Shown here piece after piece: positions 7,508 to 17,808 of a DNA stretch of 64,000 nucleotides. The stretch lies in assembly GCA_002723345.1 (NCBI GenBank), contig PBNV01000031.1, positions 1-64,000 on the forward strand. The letters run 5' to 3'. The DNA is from Rhodospirillaceae bacterium. Its GTDB lineage: Bacteria; Pseudomonadota; Alphaproteobacteria; Rhodospirillales; UBA2165. Both the position numbers and the translations under genes were made by a program. Position 1 is the first letter of the stretch. Every line of letters begins with the position of its first letter. Below the pieces are notes generated by a model, which did not search any database, was not told where the DNA came from, and saw only the letters and a program-made list of their open reading frames with translations.

Positions 7508-9625
7508 TCAAGATTGATCCCTGGTGATTTCTTCTCCGGTTTCTTGATCAACATCTTTCATCGATAATTTCACCTTGCCCCGGTCATCAATGCCAATGAG
7601 CTTGACTTTAACCTGGTCCCCTTCCTTGACGATGTCCGTGGTTTTTTCAACTCGCTCCGGGCGCAGCTCACTGATGTGCACTAGACCGTCACGCGCGCCC
7701 AGGAAGTTTACGAATGCCCCAAAGTCGACAGTTTTTACTACTTTGCCAGAATATATAACGCCAACCTCGGGTTCTGCCGTAATGTTCTTAATTTCGTTGA
7801 TGGCCGTTTCTGCCGCCGACTCATCCACCGCCGCAACCTTAACTGTGCCATCGTCTTCGATGTCAATCTTAGCTCCCGTGGTTTCACAGATTTCACGGAT
7901 AACCTTGCCGCCTGGTCCGATAACTTCACGTATCTTATCTTTTGGAATGTTGATCACGGTGATACGCGGAGCATTCTGACTTACGTCCTCTCGAGCAGTT
8001 GAGATTGCCCCTGCCATTTCTTTCAAAATATGCAACCGGCCATCTCGTGCTTGCGCAAGCGCTATTTTCATAATGTCTTCGGTGATAGATGTAATTTTAA
8101 TATCCATTTGAAGCGAGGTCACTCCCTCTTCCGTACCAGCAACTTTAAAATCCATGTCGCCTAGGTGATCTTCATCACCAAGGATATCGGAGAGTACAGC
8201 CACGCCTTGGTCCTCCTTGATAAGGCCCATGGCAATGCCCGCTACAGGGCGCGGCAGAGGCACTCCAGCATCCATCAGCGAGAGCGACGTGCCGCAAACG
8301 GTTGCCATGGATGACGACCCGTTTGACTCGGTGATTTCTGAGACCACTCGCATAGTGTAAGGGAAATCTTCTTTCTCCGGCAAAAGCGCCCGGAGCGCTC
8401 GCCAAGCGAGTTTCCCGTGCCCAATTTCGCGACGCCCTGGGCCGGCCATCCGGCCCGCTTCACCAACCGAGTAGGGTGGAAAATTATAGTGCAACATAAA
8501 GTGTTCTCTATAATCTCCATCAAGCCCATCGATAATTTGCTCATCCTGCCCGGTGCCTAATGTAGTCACCACTAAGGCCTGGGTTTCGCCCCGCGTAAAC
8601 AAAGCGCTACCATGAGCCCTTGGCAAGACGCCCACTTCACTAACTATCGGGCGGACGGTTTTCGTATCACGGCCATCAATACGCATACCTGTATTGAGAA
8701 TGTCCCGGCGAACAATGTCTTTTTCAAGATCTTTAAAGGCACCAGAGACCCATGCGCTCTCAACATCCTCGTCCTCTGAGAAGGCCTCAACAACTTTTGC
8801 CTTAACCGCTCCAATCTTTTCCTGGCGCAAAGACTTTTCTTGCTCGCCATAGGCAACGCGCAGATCGGCCTCCGCCATATCGCGTACCCTTTGGGTAACA
8901 TCAGCAACACCGGCGGGCGCTTCCGGCAGATCCCAAGGTTCTTTGGCCGTCGCCTGGGCAAGCTCAATTATTCCGGTGATCACGGCCTGGTAGGCATTGT
9001 GACCGAACATAACAGCGCCTAGCATGACATCCTCGGAAAGTTCAGAAGCTTCTGATTCCACCATAAGTACGCCCTCGCGAGTTCCGGCAACGACCAAATT
9101 CAAATCAGAATCGACAACATCATCCACACGGGGATTTAAGATAAATTCGCCGTCGGCATATCCGACGCGCGCCGCCCCAATTGGCCCCAGGAAGGGAACG
9201 CCCGAAATAGTAAGCGCCGCGGAAGCACCAATTAGCGCGACAATATCCGGGTCGTTCTCCAAATCATGGGCAAGAACCGTGCAAATTACTTGGGTTTCAT
9301 TCTTGTAACCTTCGGCAAAGAGCGGCCGAATGGGCCGATCAATCAACCGGGATGTTAAAGTTTCTTTCTCAGTAGGACGTCCTTCACGCTTGAAAAAGCC
9401 GCCAGGGATTTTGCCAGCCGCAAACGTCTTCTCTTGGTAGTTTACCGTTAGGGGGAAAAAATCCACCCCGGGCTTCGGAGAGCGGGAGCCAACCGCGGTG
9501 CACAGCACTTTCGTCTCTCCATAACTTACCATAACGGCGCCATCGGCCTGTCGGGCAATCTTACCCGTTTCTAGGATTAGCGGACGCCCACCAAAATCAA
9601 TTTCTTTTCTAAACTCGTTAAACAT
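7508..9625 (-). CDS. pnp: polyribonucleotide nucleotidyltransferase (PNPase)
   Basis: Phosphorolytic 3'-5' exoribonuclease of RNA turnover, trimeric, and a partner of RNase E or helicase in degradosomes. The 705-residue length is normal. Seen: two RNase PH-like halves separated by an all-alpha linker, the second with [20 protein letters not shown]; then a KH domain near residues 555-615 with [10 protein letters not shown], and an S1 domain near 620-690 with [27 protein letters not shown] precedes the ATG. It follows rpsO, the classic order, and the intergenic hairpins described below could serve processing or autoregulation as in E. coli, where RNase III cuts the pnp leader. Confidence 0.97.
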   Translation of the reverse strand: MFNEFRKEIDFGGRPLILETGKIARQADGAVMVSYGETKVLCTAVGSRSPKPGVDFFPLTVNYQEKTFAAGKIPGGFFKREGRPTEKETLTSRLIDRPIRPLFAEGYKNETQVICTVLAHDLENDPDIVALIGASAALTISGVPFLGPIGAARVGYADGEFILNPRVDDVVDSDLNLVVAGTREGVLMVESEASELSEDVMLGAVMFGHNAYQAVITGIIELAQATAKEPWDLPEAPAGVADVTQRVRDMAEADLRVAYGEQEKSLRQEKIGAVKAKVVEAFSEDEDVESAWVSGAFKDLEKDIVRRDILNTGMRIDGRDTKTVRPIVSEVGVLPRAHGSALFTRGETQALVVTTLGTGQDEQIIDGLDGDYREHFMLHYNFPPYSVGEAGRMAGPGRREIGHGKLAWRALRALLPEKEDFPYTMRVVSEITESNGSSSMATVCGTSLSLMDAGVPLPRPVAGIAMGLIKEDQGVAVLSDILGDEDHLGDMDFKVAGTEEGVTSLQMDIKITSITEDIMKIALAQARDGRLHILKEMAGAISTAREDVSQNAPRITVINIPKDKIREVIGPGGKVIREICETTGAKIDIEDDGTVKVAAVDESAAETAINEIKNITAEPEVGVIYSGKVVKTVDFGAFVNFLGARDGLVHISELRPERVEKTTDIVKEGDQVKVKLIGIDDRGKVKLSMKDVDQETGEEITRDQS

Positions 9626-9793
9626 TCTTATCTTCCTTCCATCTTTCGGAAATATATATCTTTACAAACCTACTAGCCGTTCGCGGCGCTCTCGTTCAAG
9701 TCCCCCGACAGAAAAACACGCCTGAAAGCGCTGCTTCTCCCTTAGGGAAAACGCTTACTCAGAAAAAATTTCGCTATCCATGATAAACCAGCC

Positions 9794-9837
9794 GCGTCCA
9801 TTAGGACGCAGTGTCAAAAAAAAGAGGGGTGCGCACC
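9794..9837 (-). terminator. rpsO-pnp intergenic hairpins, possible attenuator or processing site
   Basis: Behind rpsO, reading the minus strand, a self-complementary GGTGCGCACC (9828-9837) is followed by CCTC and T8 (9816-9823), which resembles a weak terminator. Next is a clean 6-bp hairpin GCGTCC-TAAT-GGACGC (9794-9809). The positions fit partial termination of rpsO and an RNase-sensitive pnp leader, but function is inferred. Confidence 0.35.
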
Positions 9838-9851
9838 TGATGGTCTTGCCC

Positions 9852-10121
9852 CTAACGGCGCAATCCAAGCCGCTTGACCAGTTCTTTGTAGCGGTCGCTA
9901 TTCTTAGCGTCCAAATAGTCCAAGAGCCGGCGGCGTTGACCAACCATCATCAGCAAACCCCGACGCGAGTGGAAATCTTTTTTGTGCGTCTTTAAGTGAT
10001 CCGTGAGGTTTGTGATCCGCTCACTTAATATGGCGACTTGAACTTCTGGAGAACCCGTGTCGCCCTTTTTTGTAGCATATTCGCCAATAAGCTCTTGCTT
10101 GCGTTCAGCTGTTATCGACAT
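9852..10121 (-). CDS. rpsO: 30S ribosomal protein S15
   Basis: Primary 16S rRNA-binding protein of the small-subunit platform; also binds its own mRNA in many bacteria. It has 89 residues, the family length, from [16 protein letters not shown]. Seen: [17 protein letters not shown], then [20 protein letters not shown], and the C-terminal KRLGLRR. Two adjacent ATG codons exist (10124 and 10121); GGAG lies 5 and 8 nt upstream respectively, and I choose the one that gives the family length. It lies between truB and pnp as expected. Confidence 0.96.
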   Translation of the reverse strand: MSITAERKQELIGEYATKKGDTGSPEVQVAILSERITNLTDHLKTHKKDFHSRRGLLMMVGQRRRLLDYLDAKNSDRYKELVKRLGLRR

Positions 10122-10137
10122 CATTTATTCTCCTTAC

Positions 10138-11064
10138 TTAGAGGTTTAGTATTCTAAAAGGACGTATTTCCCCGTCTTCGAAACGAGCCAGCGCTATCGG
10201 TTTTCCCTCAGTCATGGCAAATATTGTATCACCCTGGTTTAAGTTAGTGAGAGAGGTGCGCCGAGCAACCGGTAACGCAGAGATTGCTTGTCCGCATCTG
10301 AGGCGACGTGCCTCGTCTTCAGTAATGGCCAGCGCCGGGATGTCGTCCAGCGCGGCCCTTACAGGTTTTAGTATATCTTTGACGGGCGCGATATGCCCTA
10401 ATTCCGAGAGCTTGTCTAGTGAAATCGCATCTTCTGCCGTAAAGGGTCCAAGACTTACGCGACGCAACGCAGAGACATGTCCCAATGTACCGACGGCAAG
10501 CGCAATATCCCGGGCGAGGCCCCGCATATATGCGCCCTTTCCTGACACGACCCGAAACGTTGCATGATCCTTGTCCGGCATTTCGGCGAGTTCAATACTT
10601 TTGACGAGAATGGTTCGAGCTTTCAAGTCAACAGCCTCTTCAGCGCGTGCCATGTCATAAGCCCGGCGCCCCGCCAACTTCACAGCGGAATAGGCCGGCG
10701 GAACCTGGTCAATTTCGCCCGTAAACCGCGGCAAAACATCAGAGATTGCCGTTCCATCGGGCCGGTGAGAGGAAGTTCCGGTGACATTGCCCTCCGCATC
10801 GTCGGTATCCCGGCTCTCGCCCCATCGCACCGTAAACGAATACTCTTTAGTGCCGTCCATGATGTACGAAACTGTTTTCGTCGCTTCTCCGAAAGCGAGC
10901 GGCAGAATTCCAGTCGCCATGGGATCAAGAGTCCCGCCGTGACCGACCTTCTGGGCATTTAGGATATGACGCGCCTTATTTACCACATTAGACGAGGTCA
11001 TGCCTGGTTCTTTGTCGATTACAAGCCAGCCATGGATCGGCCTTCCTTTGCGACGGCGGCCCAT
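10138..11064 (-). CDS. truB: tRNA pseudouridine(55) synthase
   Basis: Makes pseudouridine 55 in the T loop of tRNAs. The 308-residue protein has HGWLVIDKEPGMTSSNVVNK, followed by the catalytic motif GHGGTLDPMATGIL with Asp47 as nucleophile, then ATKTVSYIMDGTKEY and VPPAYSAVKLAGRRAYDMAR, and near the C-terminus a PUA-like part. The start MGRRRKGRP is 4 bp after the rbfA stop. It sits in the rimP-to-pnp operon, linking tRNA modification with ribosome assembly genes. Confidence 0.96.
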   Translation of the reverse strand: MGRRRKGRPIHGWLVIDKEPGMTSSNVVNKARHILNAQKVGHGGTLDPMATGILPLAFGEATKTVSYIMDGTKEYSFTVRWGESRDTDDAEGNVTGTSSHRPDGTAISDVLPRFTGEIDQVPPAYSAVKLAGRRAYDMARAEEAVDLKARTILVKSIELAEMPDKDHATFRVVSGKGAYMRGLARDIALAVGTLGHVSALRRVSLGPFTAEDAISLDKLSELGHIAPVKDILKPVRAALDDIPALAITEDEARRLRCGQAISALPVARRTSLTNLNQGDTIFAMTEGKPIALARFEDGEIRPFRILNL

Positions 11065-11068
11065 GAGA

Positions 11069-11449
11069 TCAGGGGTCCCCTTTGCCGAACGGTGTGTTCA
11101 GCAACTCCTGGATTCGCTGAGCTTCGTCAAACGACGGATCAGCCTGGAATGAAAGTGCTGGGACATGTCGAAGGGCCATTTCCTGGGCAATACGCCGGCG
11201 CAGAAACGACGCGGCACGCGACAGAGCTTGCACAACAGGACCGGCATCACCACCACCGAGAGGTGAGACAAAGGCGGTTGCGTTCTCAAGATCCGGGCTT
11301 ATCCGCACCTCCGAAACCGTGATCGGCACGCCGGCCAATGCGGGATCATGCAACTCATCGCGCTCAATGACGTAGGCGAGCACGTGCCTAACTTCTTCCG
11401 CAACCCGTAATTGACGCTGGCTAGGTGCTCTCGCGCCTCCTTTTTTCAT
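11069..11449 (-). CDS. rbfA: ribosome-binding factor A
   Basis: Assists late 16S rRNA processing and 30S maturation, especially in the cold, by binding near helix 1. The 126-residue protein shows the KH-like fold signatures RQLRVAEEVRHVLAYVIERD, then VRISPDLENATAFVSPLGG and MALRHVPALSFQADPSFDEA. The start MKKGGARAPS is the only fitting ATG. It lies between infB and truB, as in most alphaproteobacteria. Confidence 0.95.
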   Translation of the reverse strand: MKKGGARAPSQRQLRVAEEVRHVLAYVIERDELHDPALAGVPITVSEVRISPDLENATAFVSPLGGGDAGPVVQALSRAASFLRRRIAQEMALRHVPALSFQADPSFDEAQRIQELLNTPFGKGDP

Positions 11450-11494
11450 ATGATCACCTGCCGTCCGATAGTAATACCACCGTGAACGTCGGCT

Positions 11495-14035
11495 TTAGAG
11501 TTCCGGGGTGATTTCTTCGACATCAAAACATTCGATGATGTCACCGACCTTTAGGTCGTTGTAACTCTCAAAAGACATGCCGCATTCATAATTTTGCTGC
11601 ACCTCGCGAACATCGTCTTTGAAGCGCTTCAGAGTGGAGAGACTACCTTCGTGGATCACAACATCATCCCGCAAAAGCCGGACTTTTGCGCCACGCTTGA
11701 CTATGCCTTCGCTGACGTAACACCCGGCCACCTTTCCAATTTTAGACACAGTAAACACTTCACGGATTTCAGCATTGCCCAGCAGAGTTTCCCTTAGTTC
11801 CGGTGCCATCAACCCAACCAGAACACCCCTAATGTCGTCGGCAAGATCATAAATGACCGAGTAATAACGTATATCTACGCCTTCTGACTCGGCTAAGTCC
11901 CTGGCCTGCTTATTAGCCCGAACGTTAAAACCAATAACCAACGCGCCAGACGCCTTTGCCAACTGAATATCAGACTCGTTAATACCGCCAATAGCCTGAT
12001 GAAGAATATTCAGCTTCACCTCGTCTTGCGGCAGCTTTTGCAACAAACCGGAGATGGCTTCTGCAGAGCCCTGCACATCTGCTTTAATCAGAACCGGTAG
12101 GTCCTTGGCTTCTCCCGCCTGAATGGCATTGAACATCTCGTCCAAGCTGCCACGGGACGCAACAGCCGTCCGAGCAGCACGTTTTTTTTCGGAGCGAAAC
12201 TCCGATATTTCACGGGCCCGGGACTCACTATCCACCACAACAAAATCATCCCCCGCATTGGGTGCCCCGTTAAGGCCAATGACCTCGACCGGAACCGACG
12301 GCCCGGCCTCCTGGATCCTATCACCCCTGTCATTGGTCATAGCGCGAACGCGCCCCTGCTCACTGCCCGTGACGAAAATATCTCCCATTTTCAGCGTGCC
12401 CCGCTGAACCAGGATAGTGGCCACCGGACCGCGGCCCGGTTCCACACGGGACTCGATGATCGTGCCCTCTGCGCTTCGGGTAGGGTTTGATTTTAGGTCG
12501 AGAATTTCTGCTTGCAGCGAGATGGCCTCTTCGAGTTTATCCAAGTTCGTTCTTTGCACAGCGGAAACTTCCACATCAAGAACATCTCCTCCCATGGCCT
12601 CGAGCACAATATCGTGTTCCAGAAGCTGTGTACGGATCCGTGTGGAATCGGCATCCGGCCGGTCCATTTTATTAATGGCGACAATCACAGGGACTTCAGC
12701 AGCTTTGGCATGATCAATAGCTTCCACGGTTTGCGGCATGATGCCATCGTCCGCAGCCACGACGAGAACAACAATGTCAGTCACCTTAGCTCCGCGAGAG
12801 CGCATGGCCGTGAAGGCCGCGTGGCCTGGCGTATCAATAAAGGTTATCTGATTTTCCCTCTCAGAGGTAACTTGGTAAGCACCAATATGCTGAGTGATGC
12901 CGCCTGCCTCGCCGGAGACCACATCAGCTTGGCGCAGCGCATCAAGAAGTGATGTTTTACCGTGGTCAACATGGCCCATGACTGTGACCACGGGGGGTCG
13001 GGTTTGCAGATCCCCTTCGGCGTCAGCACCTCCAATCAAACCGATCTCAACATCGGCAGCACTGACCCGCTTGACCTTGTGGCCAAATTCCTCGGCCACC
13101 AATTCGGCCGTATCGGCGTCGATAGACTGATTTATAGTTGCCATCACACCCATTTTCATTAGCGACTTGGTCACTTCCACACTACGTTCCGCCATCCGGT
13201 TGGATAGCTCCTGAACTGTTATGCTCTCTGGCAAAATCACTTCACGCACAATTTTACCGTGCTCAACGGGTTGCTCCTTTTTCTTTTGTTTTTCACGCGC
13301 CCGTCGGACTGACGCCAGCGAACGCACGCGTTCTGTTTCGTCAAGTGCGTCTGCAATTGTGAGCTTGCCGGCGCGCCTTCGCGGCTCGTCCTTGCGTGCT
13401 GAAGTCGGCCTCTTGGGCGTCATCTTGCTGCGCTTGGATTTCTGCTCCTCTTCTGATGGAAAATCGAGATCGTGGGCTTTTAGCTTAGCCACTCCTGCTT
13501 CAGCAGCAGCTTGTCCCCGCTGTTTCCGTGCGAGTGCGTCTGCCTCTTCTGCCCGGCGACGGGCCTCAGCCTCCTGGCGAGCACGCTGTTCATCGTCCAG
13601 CTTACGGCGACTCTCGCGTTCTGCAGCCTCTTTGGCCCGAAGGGCCTCATTTTCTCTATCTTCCTCAGCTTTGATCAGGCGTTCTTCCTCGGCCTTTTTC
13701 GCATCCTCAAGGGCTTTGGCACGAGCAGCACGTTCGTGATCGGTCAGCGTCGGGCCCTGGTCGATAGTTGGGGTTGGCGGGGGCGGGGGCGGCTCGACGG
13801 CCTCTTTCGGCACGTCAGCAAAGATCGGATCCGGTCCCTCTTTTACCTCCTTCATGCCGTCAGTACCGGCCTCAAAAGTCCTCTTCTTTTTGACCTCAAC
13901 GGTGACAACTTTAGACCGGCCATGAGAAAAGCTTTGGCGAACCTGGCCCCCTTCAACTGTCTTCTTCAGTTCAAGCTTACCAGGCCGCGACAGGCTCAAT
14001 TTCTTTTTTGGTGCTGAGTCTTCAATATCCGTCAT
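11495..14035 (-). CDS. infB: translation initiation factor IF-2
   Basis: GTPase that places initiator tRNA on the 30S subunit and promotes subunit joining. It has 846 residues. The N-terminal 260 residues are a charged, Ala/Glu/Arg-rich coiled-coil-like region containing a Pro run (81-88). IF2_N follows near 265-315. The G domain has GHVDHGKT at 354-361, DTPGHAAF near 400 and NKMD near 454. Domains II, III and IV follow, with [20 protein letters not shown] near the C-terminus. The start is ATG at 14035. It is preceded by the ylxR-like gene and nusA. The variable N-terminus is typical of the family. Confidence 0.97.
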   Translation of the reverse strand: MTDIEDSAPKKKLSLSRPGKLELKKTVEGGQVRQSFSHGRSKVVTVEVKKKRTFEAGTDGMKEVKEGPDPIFADVPKEAVEPPPPPPTPTIDQGPTLTDHERAARAKALEDAKKAEEERLIKAEEDRENEALRAKEAAERESRRKLDDEQRARQEAEARRRAEEADALARKQRGQAAAEAGVAKLKAHDLDFPSEEEQKSKRSKMTPKRPTSARKDEPRRRAGKLTIADALDETERVRSLASVRRAREKQKKKEQPVEHGKIVREVILPESITVQELSNRMAERSVEVTKSLMKMGVMATINQSIDADTAELVAEEFGHKVKRVSAADVEIGLIGGADAEGDLQTRPPVVTVMGHVDHGKTSLLDALRQADVVSGEAGGITQHIGAYQVTSERENQITFIDTPGHAAFTAMRSRGAKVTDIVVLVVAADDGIMPQTVEAIDHAKAAEVPVIVAINKMDRPDADSTRIRTQLLEHDIVLEAMGGDVLDVEVSAVQRTNLDKLEEAISLQAEILDLKSNPTRSAEGTIIESRVEPGRGPVATILVQRGTLKMGDIFVTGSEQGRVRAMTNDRGDRIQEAGPSVPVEVIGLNGAPNAGDDFVVVDSESRAREISEFRSEKKRAARTAVASRGSLDEMFNAIQAGEAKDLPVLIKADVQGSAEAISGLLQKLPQDEVKLNILHQAIGGINESDIQLAKASGALVIGFNVRANKQARDLAESEGVDIRYYSVIYDLADDIRGVLVGLMAPELRETLLGNAEIREVFTVSKIGKVAGCYVSEGIVKRGAKVRLLRDDVVIHEGSLSTLKRFKDDVREVQQNYECGMSFESYNDLKVGDIIECFDVEEITPEL

Positions 14036-14084
14036 GACAATCCGTCTTTACTTCAAAAGTTTTTTTAATGCCCAACCAGGGTCC

Positions 14085-14690
14085 CTAAACCGCTACACTT
14101 GCGTCTGCGTCCACATTTAGCACATCTCGCGACGGCAAGCAGGAGAGAATATCTCCATACCGGATAATTTGCTGAGCAAATTTACCCGGCGCAACCGCCA
14201 CATGCACCACATTTTCCTTTCCCATCGCCGCACTCAATTCGGTGCCGTTAAACACCTCTACGACAGGAACCCGAGCGGCCGCCCACCTAATTTTGTTCCG
14301 CCCGCCGAGAGCACCGTCTCTCGCCGATACCCCGCATCCACCGCATCCCTGTGACAAAACATCACGGACTTGTTCAAAACCGGTAACCGCCTGGCCTGCG
14401 CGCCGGGCAAGGCCCAGACAATTCATAGCTCGCGCCCGAAGCAAACGCTCCAGACTATCCAAAAACCCCTCCGGCACGCGAACCGCCCCACTATGGGCCC
14501 GGCTGAAGAGCCTACGCCCGATCGCCTCCCGCAGAAGGCTCGGCCGGACCCACATCCCTCGCCCCGGCAGAGACTCCTCCAGATCGGCAACCAGAACTCC
14601 ATCTGGCGAGACGACAAAACGCAAGAGCGCCTCTTTCGGCAGCGCCTCGCCCGACACCAGACAGCTCCGTTCCGCCGTCTTCTTGCCCAC
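14085..14690 (-). CDS. YlxR (DUF448) plus L7Ae-like RNA-binding protein
   Basis: Two-domain RNA-binding protein usual between nusA and infB in alphaproteobacteria. The N-terminal DUF448 part holds ERSCLVSGEALPKEALLRFV and ESLPGRGMWV; the C-terminal part resembles ribosomal L7Ae, with MNCLGLARRAGQAVTGFEQV. No ATG is present in the right place: the only in-frame ATG (14828) lies 70 bp inside nusA. I choose GTG at 14690, giving VGKKTAERSC, which begins just ahead of the conserved domain and gives 201 residues. The start is therefore uncertain. A run Gly-Cys-Gly-Gly-Cys-Gly occurs near the middle of the second domain. The role in RNA processing is not defined. Confidence 0.85.
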   Translation of the reverse strand: MGKKTAERSCLVSGEALPKEALLRFVVSPDGVLVADLEESLPGRGMWVRPSLLREAIGRRLFSRAHSGAVRVPEGFLDSLERLLRARAMNCLGLARRAGQAVTGFEQVRDVLSQGCGGCGVSARDGALGGRNKIRWAAARVPVVEVFNGTELSAAMGKENVVHVAVAPGKFAQQIIRYGDILSCLPSRDVLNVDADASVAV

Positions 14691-14757
14691 CGGCCGCTTG
14701 TGTGAAGGGATATCGATCAGATTACACTCCCGGGTCCTGGCCCTATCGCTGAGCCCG

Positions 14758-16371
14758 TTACGTAGCGCTAGAGGTGTCGAGGGCGTCGGCTCCCTCAATT
14801 GCCGTATCCTCCGGCGCCTCACTCTCAACAGCTACCGGCTCTTCATCTTCAAACCAATGGGCGCGGGCCGCCATAATTATGTCGTTCGCGACCGCCTCGC
14901 TCAGCTTTTTTTCTCCAACGATCTCGATTAATTCATCGCTGGCAAGATCACCTAAATCGTCCAGGCTTTTGACCCCTGCTTCACCTAATAGAACAAGCAT
15001 CTCGCCGGTCAGGCCCTCGACCTGGGCAACGTCATCACTGACCCCTGCTGCAACGCGAGCCTCCACGAGTTCAGTCTCGCGGTTCTCCAGATATTGCCGG
15101 CCTCGTTCACGTAGCTCGTTGGAAACATCTTCATCAAATCCCTCAATCGAGGCAAGTTCCCCAATGGGCACGAAGGCTACCTCCTCGATCGATGTAAAAC
15201 CCTCGGTTACGAGCAGTTGGGCGATGACTTCGTCCACATCCAATTTGTCGATAAAAAGTTGAGATAGCGACCGAAACTCTTCATTCCGTTTTTCAGACTC
15301 TTCTGCTTCCGTCATGATATCGATATCCCAGCCCGTTAACTGAGATGCAAGGCGGACATTTTGACCACGCCGCCCAATAGCAAGGCTCAACTGTTCATCG
15401 GGCACGACCACTTCAATACGATTTGCTTCTTCGTCCAGCACGACCTTGGACACTTCAGCGGGAGCAAGCCCGTTCACGATAAAAGTTGCAGGTTCCTGAG
15501 ACCACTGGATTATGTCGATTTTCTCACCTTGAAGCTCGGCAACAACGGCTTGCACCCTGGATCCTCGCATTCCCACGCAGGCTCCCACCGGGTCGATACT
15601 GGAGTCCTTGGAAATAACCGCGATCTTGGCTCGACTGCCGGGATCACGTGCTACGGACTTAATCTCGATAATACCATCGTAAATTTCTGGCACTTCTTGG
15701 GTAAAGAGCGACGCCATAAACTGGGGGTGGCTGCGCGACAGAAAAATCTGCGGCCCACGAAGTTCTTCGCGGACATCAAAGATGTACGAGCGCACCCGAT
15801 CACCATTGTTAAAATGCTCCCGCGGAATAGACTCATCCCGCCGAATAATGCCTTCAGCCCTACCACCTAGATCGACAATAACATTGCCAAACTCTACTCG
15901 CTTGACCATCCCGTTGATCACCTCGCCAACACGGTCTTTAAACTCAGCAAATTGACGCTTACGCTCTGCTTCTCTAACTTTTTGGACGATCACCTGTTTA
16001 GCCGTCTGCGCGGCAATTCGCCCAAAATCGATTGGTGGCAAAGGATCCACCAGAAACTCACCTAGCACAGCGTCCGCCTTGTGCCCTCGGGCAGTATCGA
16101 GGGTGACCTGGGTCATCTCATTTTCAATTTCTTCGGCCACTTCCAAGTAGCGGGCCAGCTTTATCTCACCAGAATTACGGTCAATTTCAGCCCGAATATC
16201 ATGTTCATGGCCATATTTGGATCGCCCGGCTTTTTGAATCGCCTGCTCCATGGCCTCAAGAACCTCCTCTCGATCTATACCTTTTTCACGGGCGACGGTA
16301 TCTGCTACGACGAGAAGTTCGGGATGAGAGTATATATTCGTGGTTTCGGCGTTACTGTCCATGATCCTCAT
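14758..16371 (-). CDS. nusA: transcription termination/antitermination protein NusA
   Basis: Binds RNA polymerase and nascent RNA and governs pausing, termination and antitermination. It has 537 residues with an N-terminal polymerase-binding domain (EVLEAMEQAIQKAGRSKYG), an S1 domain with DLGGRAEGIIRRDESIPREH, KH domains with GACVGMRGSRVQAVVAEL and SLAIGRRGQNVRLASQLTGW, and a C-terminal helix-hairpin-helix and acidic part typical of proteobacteria. Two ATGs (16371 and 16362) are possible; the first abuts the rimP stop. The order rimP-nusA-ylxR-infB is standard. Confidence 0.97.
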   Translation of the reverse strand: MRIMDSNAETTNIYSHPELLVVADTVAREKGIDREEVLEAMEQAIQKAGRSKYGHEHDIRAEIDRNSGEIKLARYLEVAEEIENEMTQVTLDTARGHKADAVLGEFLVDPLPPIDFGRIAAQTAKQVIVQKVREAERKRQFAEFKDRVGEVINGMVKRVEFGNVIVDLGGRAEGIIRRDESIPREHFNNGDRVRSYIFDVREELRGPQIFLSRSHPQFMASLFTQEVPEIYDGIIEIKSVARDPGSRAKIAVISKDSSIDPVGACVGMRGSRVQAVVAELQGEKIDIIQWSQEPATFIVNGLAPAEVSKVVLDEEANRIEVVVPDEQLSLAIGRRGQNVRLASQLTGWDIDIMTEAEESEKRNEEFRSLSQLFIDKLDVDEVIAQLLVTEGFTSIEEVAFVPIGELASIEGFDEDVSNELRERGRQYLENRETELVEARVAAGVSDDVAQVEGLTGEMLVLLGEAGVKSLDDLGDLASDELIEIVGEKKLSEAVANDIIMAARAHWFEDEEPVAVESEAPEDTAIEGADALDTSSAT

Positions 16372-16863
16372 TTATCCTTTTGCAGTTTGACAGGCTGACT
16401 TCAACAGTTCCTCCGTCAACAACAGTTTTGCCCGGCGAATGCCCGAAACAGGCAGTTCATGCGTCTCTTCATTAAACCTAATTTTCACCAGACCTTGCTC
16501 AATACCTAGCAGCTGACCTTTAAATTTTTTTCGGCCATCAATGGCGGCTTCCATCTCAATCTTAGCATCAAACCCAGCATAGCGCTCGAAGTCTACGGGG
16601 CGGACCAAGGGCCTATCTATGCCAGGAGAACTGACCTCCAGATCATAAGCGTCCTTCAGCGGGCTCTCTACATCCAGAATGACTGAGACTTCCCTGCTGA
16701 TATCCGCACAATCATCCACCGTCATGCCCGCTCCGTCTCTCCGCTCCACCATTACCTGCATTGTTTTTTGTTGCGTTCCTGAGATGTGCACTCGCACAAG
16801 GTCATAACCCATGAGCTTAAGCGTGGGGCTCAGTATGTCGCCAATGCGAGTCTCTATTTCCAT
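16372..16863 (-). CDS. rimP: ribosome maturation factor RimP
   Basis: Needed for 30S maturation; acts with S12 and other late proteins. The 163-residue protein shows METRIGDI-type opening (MEIETRIGDILSPTLKLMGY), then VERRDGAGMTVDDCADISRE and LEVSSPGIDRPLVRPVDF, which are family hallmarks, and a C-terminal Sm-like domain. It is the first gene of the operon running to pnp. The 157 bp upstream, next to trmB, must hold the operon promoter, although I cannot pick a clear one; this region also contains the trmB terminator. Confidence 0.94.
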   Translation of the reverse strand: MEIETRIGDILSPTLKLMGYDLVRVHISGTQQKTMQVMVERRDGAGMTVDDCADISREVSVILDVESPLKDAYDLEVSSPGIDRPLVRPVDFERYAGFDAKIEMEAAIDGRKKFKGQLLGIEQGLVKIRFNEETHELPVSGIRRAKLLLTEELLKSACQTAKG

Positions 16864-16942
16864 GTCCGTTTCCGCGACACATTTTCTATTTTAGCGGAAG
16901 GCTGATTGCCAACAGAGCCTCCCAAATCCAATCCCAGAAAGC

Positions 16943-16965
16943 AAAAAAGTGGGCCGCGGGCCCAC
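16943..16965 (-). terminator. rho-independent terminator after trmB
   Basis: On the minus strand GTGGGCC and GGCCCAC form a perfect 7-bp GC-rich stem with a 3-nt loop (16949-16965), followed at once by T6 (16943-16948). It is 56 bp beyond the trmB stop and separates metK-trmB from the rimP operon. Confidence 0.88.
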
Positions 16966-17020
16966 TCCTAGAAAGCCGATACGCTGAAGTATCTCCAAGA
17001 ATGTTCGTCTATATTCCCTG

Positions 17021-17788
17021 TTAAAGCTTCAAATTACAAGTCTTTTTCGGTACCCTCAGTTGGCGGGTACCGGACCGAATAAAAGTGAGGTAGACAGGCG
17101 ACCGGCCATGTAACCTCGCCTTAGCCTCATATCGCGTTTCAAGCGCATCGGTCGGTCGCTCCCGCCAGTCTGATGGGCCCGTCGGACGCCAGGAAAAGTC
17201 CGAGCTCTTTTGGACAGTTTCTAAGGCCTGACGCACGTAGTTCATGTCATCCGAGGCGAATCTCAAAACGGCGCCATTGCGCAGGATCCGGGCGAACTCT
17301 CTCAGATTTTCCATGGTAAAGACACGGCGGCGATTATGACGCGCCTTAGGCCATGGGTCCGAAAATAATATAAAAAGTCGTCCTATACACCCATCAGGCA
17401 GGCGGGGCAGTAGCAGCCTAACATCGTCATCAAAAAGGCGAATATTATTTAGGCTGTCGGCTTTGATAGCAGCTAACAAGGCGGCGACGCCATTTACATA
17501 GGGCTCCACCCCGATCAGTCCAATATTAGGGAACTGGCTCGCCTGATGAGCAAGATGCTCACCGGCACCAAAGCCGATTTCCATCCACAGATCCCGTGGA
17601 GGTGTGTCAAATAGACCATCGACATCCACCGTTTCAGGTTGCCTTAGCGCGGCGGACAAGCGTGGCAAAAGCGTGTCAATCAGCGCCCGGCGGGCCGGCC
17701 TAATCTTATGACCTTTTCGTCGGCCATAAAAATTGGGGCGCGCGCTATCACCTCTTTGCGGCCTTTCTTTTGGACTGACTTCCGTCAC
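17021..17788 (-). CDS. trmB: tRNA (guanine-N7-)-methyltransferase
   Basis: Forms m7G46 in tRNA with S-adenosylmethionine, which the neighbouring metK makes. Seen: GRRKGHKIRPARRALIDTLL in the N-terminus, the SAM site WMEIGFGAGEHLAHQASQFP, and the characteristic FSDPWPKARHNRRRVFTMEN in the second half, then DALETRYEAKARLHGRSPVY. With GTG at 17788 (MTEVSPKERP) the protein has 255 residues. An ATG at 17854 lies inside metK and would add 22 residues that do not look conserved. It follows metK by 20 bp and is ended by a strong terminator. Confidence 0.92.
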   Translation of the reverse strand: MTEVSPKERPQRGDSARPNFYGRRKGHKIRPARRALIDTLLPRLSAALRQPETVDVDGLFDTPPRDLWMEIGFGAGEHLAHQASQFPNIGLIGVEPYVNGVAALLAAIKADSLNNIRLFDDDVRLLLPRLPDGCIGRLFILFSDPWPKARHNRRRVFTMENLREFARILRNGAVLRFASDDMNYVRQALETVQKSSDFSWRPTGPSDWRERPTDALETRYEAKARLHGRSPVYLTFIRSGTRQLRVPKKTCNLKL

Positions 17789-17808
17789 CGGGGAAGGCCA
17801 AACATGCC